Assembly (NCBI RefSeq): GCF_000423405.1
Contig: NZ_AUHX01000001.1
Span: 62,001-126,000, forward strand
Source of the DNA: Mesonia mobilis DSM 19841
Lineage (GTDB): Bacteria > Bacteroidota > Bacteroidia > Flavobacteriales > Flavobacteriaceae
Length of the DNA stretch: 64,000 nucleotides
Direction: 5' to 3'
Notes under the pieces: generated by a model
The model's input: the letters and a program-made list of their open reading frames with translations, nothing else
What the model was told of the DNA's origin: nothing
The model's database searches: none
Translations under genes and position numbers: made by a program
Shown: positions 50,742 to 58,147 of the stretch, one piece after another
How the letters are laid out: every line of letters begins with the position of its first letter
How positions within the stretch are numbered: the first letter of the stretch is position 1

Positions 50742-52076
50742 ATGAATATAAAACAATTTAACGATAAAGCTTTAGCGCATTACAGCTATGCGATCGTTTC
50801 CGAAGGAAAAATGGCAGTGGTAGATCCTGCAAGAAATCCGATGCCGTATTATCAATTTGCTGAAGAAAACAATGCTAAAATTGTAGCAGTTTTTGAAACA
50901 CATCCGCACGCAGATTTTATCAGTAGTCATTACCAAATTCATAAAGAAACCGGTGCAACGATTTATGTAAGTGAATTGTTAGGAGCCGATTATCCTCACC
51001 AAACTTTTGATGACGGCGATAGTTTTATGTTAGGAAGTGTAAAATTTTCTGCCATTAATTCTCCCGGGCATTCTCCAGATAGTATTACAGTTTTAGCTGA
51101 AGAAGGTAATGACAAAGCAATGTTTACCGGCGATACGTTGTTCATTGGGAATGTTGGTCGCCCAGATTTGCGTGAAAAAGCAGGAAATATGCAAGCAAAG
51201 CGCGAAGAATTAGCCAAACAAATGTACCATACGATCAAAGATAAATTCACGCATTTACCCGATGAAACCTTGGTTTATCCAGCACACGGAGCCGGATCGC
51301 TTTGTGGGAAAAATATGAGCGATGCTTCATCTTCAACATTAGGGAATGAGCGAATGGGTAATTGGGCGTTTAAAGAACAAACCGAAGAAGAGTTTGTAGA
51401 AGAGATCTTAAAAGATCAACCGATGATTCCGCATTATTTTGGTTTCGATGTAGATACCAATAAAAAAGGACCGGATAATTACTTAAAAAGTATTGGTGAA
51501 GTCCCTGTTTTACTAAATGTAAATGAAGTGGAATCAGGCGCGGTAATTGTCGATATTAGCGCTGAAGAAGAGTTTAAAGCAAATCATTTAAAGGGAAGTT
51601 TTAATATTCAAGGAATTCGTGAACCACAAAAATTAGAAACCTGGTTAGGAGCCATCGTCCAGCCGGAAGAAGCTTTTTATTTAGTAGTTCCTTCTGTAGA
51701 AATGATAGAGACTGCTTTAGCGAGAATGGCTAAAATCGGTTATGAAAAGCAATTAAAAGCAATAATTACTCTAGCCGGAGATTTAAGTTCTTCTGAAAAA
51801 GTAGATGTGGAAGAATTTAAAAATAATCAGGAAAATTACACCATCGTAGATATTAGAAACGAACCTGAGGTTCAAGAAAATAAACCGTTTAAAAGTTCAA
51901 TCAACATACCGTTACACGAATTGAGAGAGCGAGCAAACGAAGTTCCTACCGATAAACCAATCGTAGTGCATTGTGCTGCCGGTTACAGAAGTGCTGCCGG
52001 AAGCAGCATTTTAGATCGTGAGATAGATAAGGTGAGCGTTCTCGATCTAAGCGATGCTATTAAAGATTTTATGTAA
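50742..52076 (+). CDS. Persulfide dioxygenase-like MBL-fold protein fused to rhodanese domains
   Basis: A 444-residue protein combining a metallo-beta-lactamase fold (about 1-230) with two rhodanese domains (about 250-340 and 350-444). Metal ligands are His54 in ETHPHADF, His110 in SPGHS and Asp131 in FTGDTLF, the mono-iron set of ETHE1; the usual HxHxDH His is Phe59, which ETHE1-type enzymes do not need. The last rhodanese has the active Cys411 in VVHCAAGYRSAAG; the middle one has no such loop. It is similar in layout to staphylococcal CstB and should oxidise low-molecular-weight persulfides to sulfite or thiosulfate. A terminator follows. Confidence 0.9.
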   Translation: MNIKQFNDKALAHYSYAIVSEGKMAVVDPARNPMPYYQFAEENNAKIVAVFETHPHADFISSHYQIHKETGATIYVSELLGADYPHQTFDDGDSFMLGSVKFSAINSPGHSPDSITVLAEEGNDKAMFTGDTLFIGNVGRPDLREKAGNMQAKREELAKQMYHTIKDKFTHLPDETLVYPAHGAGSLCGKNMSDASSSTLGNERMGNWAFKEQTEEEFVEEILKDQPMIPHYFGFDVDTNKKGPDNYLKSIGEVPVLLNVNEVESGAVIVDISAEEEFKANHLKGSFNIQGIREPQKLETWLGAIVQPEEAFYLVVPSVEMIETALARMAKIGYEKQLKAIITLAGDLSSSEKVDVEEFKNNQENYTIVDIRNEPEVQENKPFKSSINIPLHELRERANEVPTDKPIVVHCAAGYRSAAGSSILDREIDKVSVLDLSDAIKDFM

Positions 52077-52109
52077 TCGAAAATTCAAATTTACCCTTTG
52101 TATAAAAAG

Positions 52110-52144
52110 AAAAAGCCAAGCAATTCAATTTTGCTTGGCTTTTT
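52110..52144 (+). terminator. Bidirectional terminator after the persulfide dioxygenase gene
   Basis: Arms AAAAAGCCAAGCAA (52110-52123) and TTGCTTGGCTTTTT (52131-52144), 7-nt loop, between convergent genes. Confidence 0.92.
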
Positions 52145-52165
52145 CGATATAAAGCAGGTTAAGCA

Positions 52166-52591
52166 TTATATATTTTTATTTTTCAAAAAGTTTCCGTCAA
52201 GATCAAAAACAAGTTCAGCGCCACTTTTCATTTCAATTTGGTGCCCATCGTCATCCATTTTCCAATCGGTTACATAATCGTCACCATATCTGTTTTCTAA
52301 AAATAATCTCATCTTTTCCGGGATAAGTGCTGAAGGTATTTTTTCTTCACCTGAAATTTCGGTGGCATTCCCATTTTCATTAAAATCGATTTTGGTTCCG
52401 TTTTTAAATTTTACCTGATAGCTCTCATCTCCAGAATTAGGATCTGCATCAATTTTTTCAACCTGATGTCCTGCATAATAGTCTTTAACGATCTTTTGCG
52501 CATTCATAGGTAGTTTATCAAAATTTTCTTGTGCCTGACCAACAAATATTGCTAGTAAGGTTACGACACCTAAAATTATCCATTTTCTCAT
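52166..52591 (-). CDS. Exported PepSY-like domain protein
   Basis: A 141-residue exported protein with a signal peptide (MRKWIILGVVTLLAIFVGQA). The mature part contains two half-repeats of the PepSY-like (BLIP-like) fold: VEKIDADPNSGDESYQVKFK with NGTKIDFNENGNATEISGEE, and MRLFLENRYGDDYVTDWKMD with GAELVFDLDGNFLKNK. Such proteins bind calcium or act as inhibitors in some families; function here is unknown. It interrupts the sulfur island on the opposite strand and is divergent from the first YeeE-type permease gene, so the regulator site at 52705 could act on both. Confidence 0.82.
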   Translation of the reverse strand: MRKWIILGVVTLLAIFVGQAQENFDKLPMNAQKIVKDYYAGHQVEKIDADPNSGDESYQVKFKNGTKIDFNENGNATEISGEEKIPSALIPEKMRLFLENRYGDDYVTDWKMDDDGHQIEMKSGAELVFDLDGNFLKNKNI

Positions 52592-52704
52592 AACGATTTA
52601 TTTTATTGGTTTCTTACAACTAAGATATCTATAGAATAATCTTCTCGTTATTAAGGTTTTGTGAATTTGAATAAGCTTAACAACTTTTACTAAAAAAGTA
52701 TTAA

Positions 52705-52718
52705 GTAACTTGAGTTAC
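52705..52718. promoter_or_regulatory. Crp/Fnr operator GTAAC-TTGA-GTTAC
   Basis: Perfect inverted repeat of the same type as 49768-49781. Its centre (52711.5) is 36.5 nt upstream of the last base of the -7-like box CATATTTG (52741-52748), identical to the spacing at the desaturase promoter. Confidence 0.75.
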
Positions 52719-52740
52719 AGATTTGTTCATACTAATCGAG

Positions 52741-52748
52741 CATATTTG
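52741..52748 (+). promoter_or_regulatory. -7-like element CATATTTG of the YeeE permease genes
   Basis: Matches TAnnTTTG except for the first base; 11 nt before the ATG at 52760. No -33 TTG is present, fitting an activator-dependent promoter. Confidence 0.5.
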
Positions 52749-52759
52749 TAAAAAATTTT

Positions 52760-53317
52760 ATGACTATGAATTGGATTTTAGAACCTTGGCCGTGGTATAT
52801 CGGCGGACCCGCAATCGCGATTTTTATGTTATCGCTCTTAATTATCGGGAAACAATTTGGAATGTCTTCTAACCTAAGATCGTTATGCTCAATTGGCGGT
52901 GGAGGCAAAGTGGCCGACTTTTTCAATTTCGATTGGAAAGCTCAACGATGGAATTTAACGATTATGATCGGTGCCGCAATTGGTGGTTTTATCGCCGCTA
53001 ATTACCTTTCAGATAATACAGTGCAAATCAATGAAAGTTTACTTCCGCAACTACAAGAATACGGAATCAACAGCGTAGGAGAAGCTTATTTACCCACAGA
53101 GATTTTTGCTTTAGAAAATCTAAACCTTAAAAACATACTCATTTTATTAGGTGGTGGTTTATTAGTTGGCTTTGGTGCACGTTATGCCGGTGGTTGTACT
53201 TCTGGTCACGGTATCTCGGGATTAAGTAATCTACAATTACCATCGTTAATAGCGATTGTCGGTTTCTTTATTGGTGGTTTAGTAATGGTACATTTATTTT
53301 ACCCGTTAATTTTTTAA
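52760..53317 (+). CDS. YeeE/YedE-family permease (thiosulfate/sulfur transport), first of a pair
   Basis: A 185-residue membrane protein with about four helices and the family signature ARYAGGCTSGHGISGLSNLQ containing the conserved Cys146; another cysteine, Cys43, lies in LRSLCSIGGGG. YeeE proteins take up thiosulfate by passing it between cysteines, and in Bacteroidota they come as two short subunits. A second ATG two codons in (52766) is also possible. The pair next to a persulfide dioxygenase-rhodanese suggests movement of a sulfur species across the membrane. Its promoter has a consensus Crp/Fnr operator. Confidence 0.9.
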   Translation: MTMNWILEPWPWYIGGPAIAIFMLSLLIIGKQFGMSSNLRSLCSIGGGGKVADFFNFDWKAQRWNLTIMIGAAIGGFIAANYLSDNTVQINESLLPQLQEYGINSVGEAYLPTEIFALENLNLKNILILLGGGLLVGFGARYAGGCTSGHGISGLSNLQLPSLIAIVGFFIGGLVMVHLFYPLIF

Positions 53318-53334
53318 AATCAGTTTGAAAATGT

Positions 53335-53360
53335 CACCTCGAGCGGAGTCGAGAGGTCAT
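53335..53360. repeat. REP-like palindrome between the YeeE genes
   Basis: ACCTCGA-GCGGAG-TCGAGAGGT, a common intergenic palindrome in Bacteroidota (core CTCGAGCGGAGTCGAG). It fills the 59-bp gap between two cotranscribed genes and may alter the mRNA stability of the first. Confidence 0.6.
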
Positions 53361-53376
53361 CAAAATATTTATCAAC

Positions 53377-53790
53377 ATGAAAACAATACTTTATTTATTT
53401 CTCGGAACGATTTTCGGGATCATTATGTACAAATCTGAAGCTGCTTCGTGGTTCAGAATTTATGAGATGTTCAACTTTGCTAGTTTCCATATGTATGGCA
53501 TTATGGGATCTGCCGTTGCTATCGGTATGATCGGTGTTCAATTTCTAAAGAAAAAAAATTACAAAGCTATCGATGGCTCAGAACTATCACTTCAACCCAA
53601 AGAAAAAGGGATTTCAAGATACCTTTTAGGCGGAATCATTTTTGGCTTAGGTTGGGGTTTAGCAGGCGCTTGTCCGGGACCAATGTATACATTAGCCGGA
53701 GTCGGCTATATTTCAATTTTAATTGTTATTGCCGGAGCTATTTTAGGTACTTTTCTTTACGGTTTACTTCGGAAGAAATTACCGCATTAA
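53377..53790 (+). CDS. DUF6691/YeeE-type permease, second of the pair
   Basis: A 137-residue membrane protein with about four helices (for example LYLFLGTIFGIIMYKS and GIMGSAVAIGMIGVQFL). It has the half-signature GLGWGLAGACPGPMYTLAGV with Cys99, matching the conserved cysteine of YeeE-type transporters. It probably pairs with the preceding YeeE-like subunit to make one transporter. The separation of 59 bp contains a REP-like palindrome. Its stop codon overlaps that of the convergent monooxygenase pseudogene. Confidence 0.88.
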   Translation: MKTILYLFLGTIFGIIMYKSEAASWFRIYEMFNFASFHMYGIMGSAVAIGMIGVQFLKKKNYKAIDGSELSLQPKEKGISRYLLGGIIFGLGWGLAGACPGPMYTLAGVGYISILIVIAGAILGTFLYGLLRKKLPH

Positions 53791-54098
53791 AACTCATATT
53801 GCCTTTCTATTTTGGCAATTCTAACTTTATAAGCAGCATACCATTTATTTCTACCTAATTCTTGAGCTATTTGGTGTGCTGCATTTTCTTTCCAAGTTTT
53901 AATACTTTCTAAATATTTCTAATAAGATACGGTAATCCCAAGATTTTCCCGAGCACTTTCAATTCCTAGAAAACCTTGTTGTTCTTGAGTTAGTCTAAAC
54001 ATTTTACTAGCCATTTCTTCATAGGCTTTTGACTTTATTTTTAATTTAGAAGTTGAAATTACCGCGTAATACGGAGTTTGAAATTTTTTAGGATTTAT
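53787..54098 (-). pseudogene. Antibiotic biosynthesis monooxygenase-like pseudogene
   Basis: A single minus-strand frame of 103 codons reads as an ABM-family protein: TPYYAVISTSKLKIKS, YEEMASKMFRLTQEQQGFLG, IESARENLGITVSY, stop, KYLESIKTWKENAAHQIAQE, LGRNKWYAAYKVRIAKIERQ, ending in YEF. In intact relatives the position after VSY is Trp; here TGG has become TAG (53919-53921). No ATG precedes the frame: the expected start codon position reads ATA (54096-54098) and an in-frame stop lies two codons before it. Both lesions would be G to A changes on the coding strand. Intact members are small haem-independent monooxygenase-like proteins of varied function. Confidence 0.85.
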
Positions 54099-54210
54099 TT
54101 TAATTTATTACCTATAGAAAATTACCAACAAAATTGAATTCTCAAAAAATATCAGTTTAGATTTTTATATATTTACAAATCATCAAAAATAAGTCTATTT
54201 ATTTATCAAT

Positions 54211-54696
54211 ATGGATAAAAACTATAAAGTTAAAGTAAACGGAGATGTTGAGTTAGAGTTTGATTTAAATGAAATTCAAAATCTTGATGCACAACCACTT
54301 TCCGATAAAAAGTACCATGTATTAAAAGAAAACAAATCTTTCAAAGCAGAAGTTGTTCAAAGCGATTTTCTAAATAGAAAGTATACTGTTAAGATCAATT
54401 CAAATACTTACGAAGTCGATATCGCTAACGAGCTCGATTTATTGATCGAAGAAATGGGATTGTCTTTGGGTAATGCTCAAATGGTAAACGATATTAAAGC
54501 GCCGATGCCTGGTTTAATTCTTGAAGTTAATGTAAAAGAAGGAGATGAGGTGAAAGAAGGTGATTACCTTTTAGTATTAGAAGCCATGAAAATGGAAAAT
54601 GCCTTAACTGCGCCAAGAGATGCGGTCATCAAATCGATAAGTATCGAAAAAGGACAAACCGTAGAGAAAAATCAACTTTTAATTGAAATGGAATAA
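54211..54696 (+). CDS. Biotin carboxyl carrier protein of acyl-CoA carboxylase
   Basis: A 161-residue protein with a C-terminal biotinyl domain (about 92-161): IKAPMPGLILEVNVKEGDEV and LEAMKMENALTAP, in which Lys127 would carry biotin. The N-terminal part (DGSF-type beta region about 1-85) resembles that of carriers from propionyl-CoA-type carboxylases of Bacteroidota. It transfers carboxyl groups between the biotin carboxylase and carboxyltransferase encoded downstream on the same strand. The gaps to these genes are about 98 and 160 bp and are filled by REP-like repeats. Confidence 0.93.
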   Translation: MDKNYKVKVNGDVELEFDLNEIQNLDAQPLSDKKYHVLKENKSFKAEVVQSDFLNRKYTVKINSNTYEVDIANELDLLIEEMGLSLGNAQMVNDIKAPMPGLILEVNVKEGDEVKEGDYLLVLEAMKMENALTAPRDAVIKSISIEKGQTVEKNQLLIEME

Positions 54697-54705
54697 TAAC
54701 TCTTT

Positions 54706-54738
54706 CGTCATTCTGGGCTTGACCCAGCATCTCATCCT
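54706..54738 (+). repeat. REP-like palindrome between carrier and biotin carboxylase genes
   Basis: CGTCATTCTGGGCTTGACCC then AGCATCTCATCC; palindrome core CTGGG-CTTGA-CCCAG at 54713-54727. Same family as 4850-4878. Confidence 0.7.
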
Positions 54739-54794
54739 CAGCATGTAGATTAAAAAAATTCTAAGATGAAAGAGAAGAAAAACTACAATTACTA

Positions 54795-56240
54795 ATGAAA
54801 AAAATATTAGTTGCCAATCGCGGAGAAATTGCTTTACGGGTAATGAAGTCTGCTCAAAAAATGGGCATCAAAACCGTAGCGATCTATTCAACCGCAGATA
54901 GAAATGCGCCACACGTAAAATTTGCAGACGAAGCCGTTTGTATAGGAGAAGCTCCGTCAAATCAATCTTATTTATTAGGCGATAAAATTATAGAAACCGC
55001 AAAAAAACTTGATGTCGATGGGATTCATCCCGGTTACGGATTTTTAAGTGAAAATGCCCAATTTGCAAAAGCGGTAACCGATAGTGGCATTAAATTTATA
55101 GGTCCAAAACCTCACGCCATCGAGATAATGGGAAGCAAGCTCGCAGCAAAAGATGCGGTGAAAGCTTACGACATTCCTATGGTTCCCGGTATAGATGAAG
55201 CCATTACCGATACCGAAAAAGCCAAGAAAATCGCTAAAGAAATCGGTTTTCCTATTCTTATCAAAGCTTCTGCCGGTGGTGGTGGTAAAGGAATGCGCGT
55301 GGTTGAAAGTGAAGAGGTGTTAGAAGAACAAATGAAGCGTGCCATTAGCGAAGCAGAATCTGCTTTCGGCGATGGTTCTGTTTTTATTGAAAAATATGTG
55401 GCTTCACCACGCCATATTGAAATTCAGGTGTTAGCCGATGAACATGGCAATACCGTACATCTTTTTGAAAGAGAATGTAGCGTACAACGGCGTCACCAAA
55501 AAGTAGTTGAAGAAGCTCCGTCGGTAGTGTTAGATGAAGCTTTACGAAAAGAAATGGGAGAAGCTGCCGTTCGTGTTGCCAAAGCTTGCGATTATGTGGG
55601 CGCGGGAACGGTTGAATTTTTATTTGATGAACGTAGAAATTTTTATTTCTTAGAAATGAATACGCGTTTGCAAGTAGAACATCCCGTAACCGAATTAATT
55701 ACAGGAATAGATTTAGTAGAAGAGCAAATTAAAGTTGCTCGAGGTGAAGCTTTAAGTTTTACACAAGAAGATTTAACCATCACTGGTCACGCCTTAGAAT
55801 TAAGGGTTTATGCTGAAGATCCGTTAGACGATTTCTTACCAAGCGTCGGGAATTTAGAAAAATACGTAATTCCTGAGGGTGAAAATATTCGCCTCGATAA
55901 TGGGTTTGAAGAAGGAATGGATGTGCCAATTTATTACGACCCGATGTTAGCAAAATTGGTGACTTACGGTAAAAGTAGAGAAGAAGCCATTCAATTAATG
56001 ATCGAAGCGATCGATGCTTATCAAATTGAAGGTGTTTCAACCACCTTGCCTTTTGGGAAGTTTGTTTGTGAGCACGAAGCATTCCGCAGCGGAAATTTTG
56101 ATACCCATTTTGTAAAGAAATATTATTCAGCTGAAAAGCTTCACGCCAAAACTGAAGAAGAATCAAAATTGGCAGCAATCATAGCATTAAGACAATATTT
56201 AAAAGATCAGCAACAATTACGTTTACCGATAACGGAATAA
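54795..56240 (+). CDS. accC: Biotin carboxylase subunit of acyl-CoA carboxylase
   Basis: A 481-residue ATP-grasp enzyme: KKILVANRGEIALRVMKSAQ at the start, ATP-binding loop LIKASAGGGGKGMRVVES near 157-174, EKYVASPRHIEIQVLADEHG, RECSVQRRHQKVVEEAPS, and FLEMNTRLQVEHPVTELITG with catalytic residues near 290-305. It carboxylates biotin using ATP and bicarbonate. It can serve acetyl- or propionyl-CoA carboxylation; together with the adjacent PccB-like carboxyltransferase a propionyl-CoA or broad acyl-CoA carboxylase is more likely than the fatty acid synthesis enzyme. Confidence 0.95.
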   Translation: MKKILVANRGEIALRVMKSAQKMGIKTVAIYSTADRNAPHVKFADEAVCIGEAPSNQSYLLGDKIIETAKKLDVDGIHPGYGFLSENAQFAKAVTDSGIKFIGPKPHAIEIMGSKLAAKDAVKAYDIPMVPGIDEAITDTEKAKKIAKEIGFPILIKASAGGGGKGMRVVESEEVLEEQMKRAISEAESAFGDGSVFIEKYVASPRHIEIQVLADEHGNTVHLFERECSVQRRHQKVVEEAPSVVLDEALRKEMGEAAVRVAKACDYVGAGTVEFLFDERRNFYFLEMNTRLQVEHPVTELITGIDLVEEQIKVARGEALSFTQEDLTITGHALELRVYAEDPLDDFLPSVGNLEKYVIPEGENIRLDNGFEEGMDVPIYYDPMLAKLVTYGKSREEAIQLMIEAIDAYQIEGVSTTLPFGKFVCEHEAFRSGNFDTHFVKKYYSAEKLHAKTEEESKLAAIIALRQYLKDQQQLRLPITE

Positions 56241-56256
56241 TCTAAGCGTTTAACTT

Positions 56257-56283
56257 CCTGCAAGGTTTCTAAAACCTTGTAGG
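56257..56283 (-). repeat. REP-like palindrome of inverted pair, left copy
   Basis: 27-bp imperfect palindrome with arms CCTGCAAGGTTT and AAACCTTGTAGG around CTA. Its reverse complement matches 56343-56369 at 21 of 27 positions by eye. Confidence 0.7.
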
Positions 56284-56342
56284 TATGAACAGATGAAAAA
56301 AGAATTATAAATATTGAAAAACTTAAGAATATAATTTATAGA

Positions 56343-56369
56343 CCTACAAGGTCTCGAAGATCTTGCAGG
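56343..56369 (+). repeat. REP-like palindrome of inverted pair, right copy
   Basis: 27-bp imperfect palindrome beginning CCTACAAGGTCTCGAAG and ending TCTTGCAGG, facing the left copy 59 bp away. The pair fills the gap between the biotin carboxylase and carboxyltransferase genes. Confidence 0.7.
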
Positions 56370-56400
56370 AGATTAAAATAATTCTGAATTCTAAAATCAA

Positions 56401-57945
56401 ATGAGTCAAAAAAATATAGATCAGCTTCAAGAAAAAATCAAAAACGCCCATTTAGGTGGTGGCGAGAAGCGAATTGCCAAACAACACGAAAAGAAAAAAT
56501 TAACCGCTAGAGAACGGGTAGATTATTTGTTAGATGAAGGTTCTTTTGAAGAAATCGGGATTCTTGTTACACACCGAACTACAGAATTCGGGATGGACAA
56601 ACAGAAAATCTATGGCGACGGAGTCATCACCGGCTACGGAACCATTAATGGAAGATTAGTTTACGTTTTCGCACAAGATTTTACGGTTTTCGGTGGTTCA
56701 CTTTCAGAAACGCATGCCGAAAAAATCTGTAAAGTAATGGATTTAGCGGTGAAAGTCGGCGCACCAATGATCGGTTTAAACGATTCTGGTGGAGCGAGAA
56801 TTCAAGAAGGTGTTCGATCTTTAGGGGGTTATGCTGATATTTTTCATCGAAATGTAAAATCTTCCGGAGTCATTCCACAGATTTCCGCAATTATGGGGCC
56901 TTGTGCCGGTGGAGCTGTTTATTCTCCGGCAATGACCGATTTTACGTTAATGGTACAAGACACGAGTTATATGTTCGTGACCGGTCCAAACGTAGTGAAA
57001 ACGGTAACAAATGAAGAAGTAACTTCAGAAGAATTAGGTGGCGCAAGCACACATTCCACCAAATCTGGAGTTACGCATCGCGTTGCCATTAACGATATTG
57101 CTTGTTTAGAAGATATCAAAAAAATGATTGGCTATATGCCACAAAACAATCAGCAAGCGCCAGAAAAATTGCCTTATGAATTAGGCGATGAGCTTCGCCC
57201 GAAATTAGATGAATTAATTCCAGATAGTTCCAATAAACCTTACGATATGCATGAGGTGATTAACGGAATTATCGATGAAGATTCTTTCTTTGAAATTCAT
57301 AAAGATTATGCTGAAAATATTATTGTTGGTTTCGCTCGTTTAGGCGGAAGAAGTATTGGCATCGTTGCCAACCAACCGATGAGTTTGGCAGGTGTTTTAG
57401 ATGTAGATTCTTCGAAAAAAGCTGCACGATTTACGCGTTTTTGTGATTGTTTTAATATTCCGTTATTGGTATTGGTAGATGTTCCGGGATTCTTGCCGGG
57501 AACCGACCAAGAGTGGAACGGAATTATCCTTCACGGAGCAAAATTACTCTACGCTTTAAGTGAAGCAACCGTGCCAAAAGTTACTGTAATTACGCGTAAA
57601 GCATACGGAGGTGCTTACGATGTGATGAACTCAAAACACATTGGAGCCGATTTAAATTTTGCTTGGCCAAGTGCAGAAATTGCGGTAATGGGAGCTAAAG
57701 GAGCCAGCGAAATTATTTTTAGAAAAGAAATTAGTGAAGCCGATGATAGTGAAGCAAAATTAGCTGAAAAAGAAGCCGAATACGCTGAGTTGTTTGCTAC
57801 TCCGTTTGAAGCTGCTAAACGTGGATTTATAGATGAAGTAATTATGCCACGCGATACGAGAAGAAAGCTGTTAAAAGGTTTCAGTATGTTAGAACATAAA
57901 AAAGTATTACGTCCTCAAAGAAAACACGGAAATATTCCTTTATAG
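56401..57945 (+). CDS. Acyl-CoA carboxylase carboxyltransferase (PccB-like)
   Basis: A 514-residue carboxyltransferase of the propionyl-/methylmalonyl-CoA type with both halves in one chain. Marks are [20 protein letters not shown] at the N-terminus, the oxyanion loop [53 protein letters not shown] near 220, and in the C-terminal half [20 protein letters not shown] with [14 protein letters not shown]. It transfers the carboxyl from biotin to propionyl-CoA or related acyl-CoA. With the beta-oxidation genes elsewhere in the window it would handle propionyl-CoA from odd-chain lipids, which is inference. Confidence 0.94.
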   Translation: MSQKNIDQLQEKIKNAHLGGGEKRIAKQHEKKKLTARERVDYLLDEGSFEEIGILVTHRTTEFGMDKQKIYGDGVITGYGTINGRLVYVFAQDFTVFGGSLSETHAEKICKVMDLAVKVGAPMIGLNDSGGARIQEGVRSLGGYADIFHRNVKSSGVIPQISAIMGPCAGGAVYSPAMTDFTLMVQDTSYMFVTGPNVVKTVTNEEVTSEELGGASTHSTKSGVTHRVAINDIACLEDIKKMIGYMPQNNQQAPEKLPYELGDELRPKLDELIPDSSNKPYDMHEVINGIIDEDSFFEIHKDYAENIIVGFARLGGRSIGIVANQPMSLAGVLDVDSSKKAARFTRFCDCFNIPLLVLVDVPGFLPGTDQEWNGIILHGAKLLYALSEATVPKVTVITRKAYGGAYDVMNSKHIGADLNFAWPSAEIAVMGAKGASEIIFRKEISEADDSEAKLAEKEAEYAELFATPFEAAKRGFIDEVIMPRDTRRKLLKGFSMLEHKKVLRPQRKHGNIPL

Positions 57946-57958
57946 ATTAAAATCAGAA

Positions 57959-58015
57959 CGTCATGCTGAACTTGATTAACTAACGTTGAATCTTTGATTT
58001 CAGCATCTCATTCAG
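57959..58015 (+). repeat. REP-like palindrome split by a short insertion
   Basis: CGTCATGCTGAACTTG at 57959-57974 and TTCAGCATCTCA from 57999 are the two halves of the usual element. The gap between the GCTGAA and TTCAGC arms is 28 nt instead of about 5, because of about 22 extra bases. Confidence 0.6.
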
Positions 58016-58040
58016 ATATTTTTTTAACTGAAATTAAAAT

Positions 58041-58063
58041 GTCACAATGAGCTTGTCGAAGTG
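58041..58063 (+). repeat. Second REP-like element after the carboxyltransferase gene
   Basis: GTCACAATGAGCTTGTCGAA then GTG, another common intergenic motif (reverse complement CACTTCGACAAGCTCATTG). Imperfect symmetry. Confidence 0.45.
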
Positions 58064-58104
58064 TAATAATGCAATTTCAGAATAGATGAAACCTAAAATT
58101 TTCC

Positions 58105-58136
58105 AAAACCGGTGAGTTGTTCCTCATCGGTTTTTT
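58105..58136 (+). terminator. Terminator of the acyl-CoA carboxylase operon
   Basis: Arms AAAACCGGTGAG (58105-58116) and CTCATCGGTTTT (58123-58134) with one G-U pair and a T tract. It lies upstream of ATG 58148 and covers the alternative GTG start at 58112, arguing against that start. Confidence 0.85.
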
Positions 58137-58147
58137 ATTTTCCTGCT

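Noticed and set aside
58112-58147. GTG start for the dehydrogenase-fold protein
   Set aside because: It lies inside a terminator hairpin and adds a peptide with no similarity to the family.
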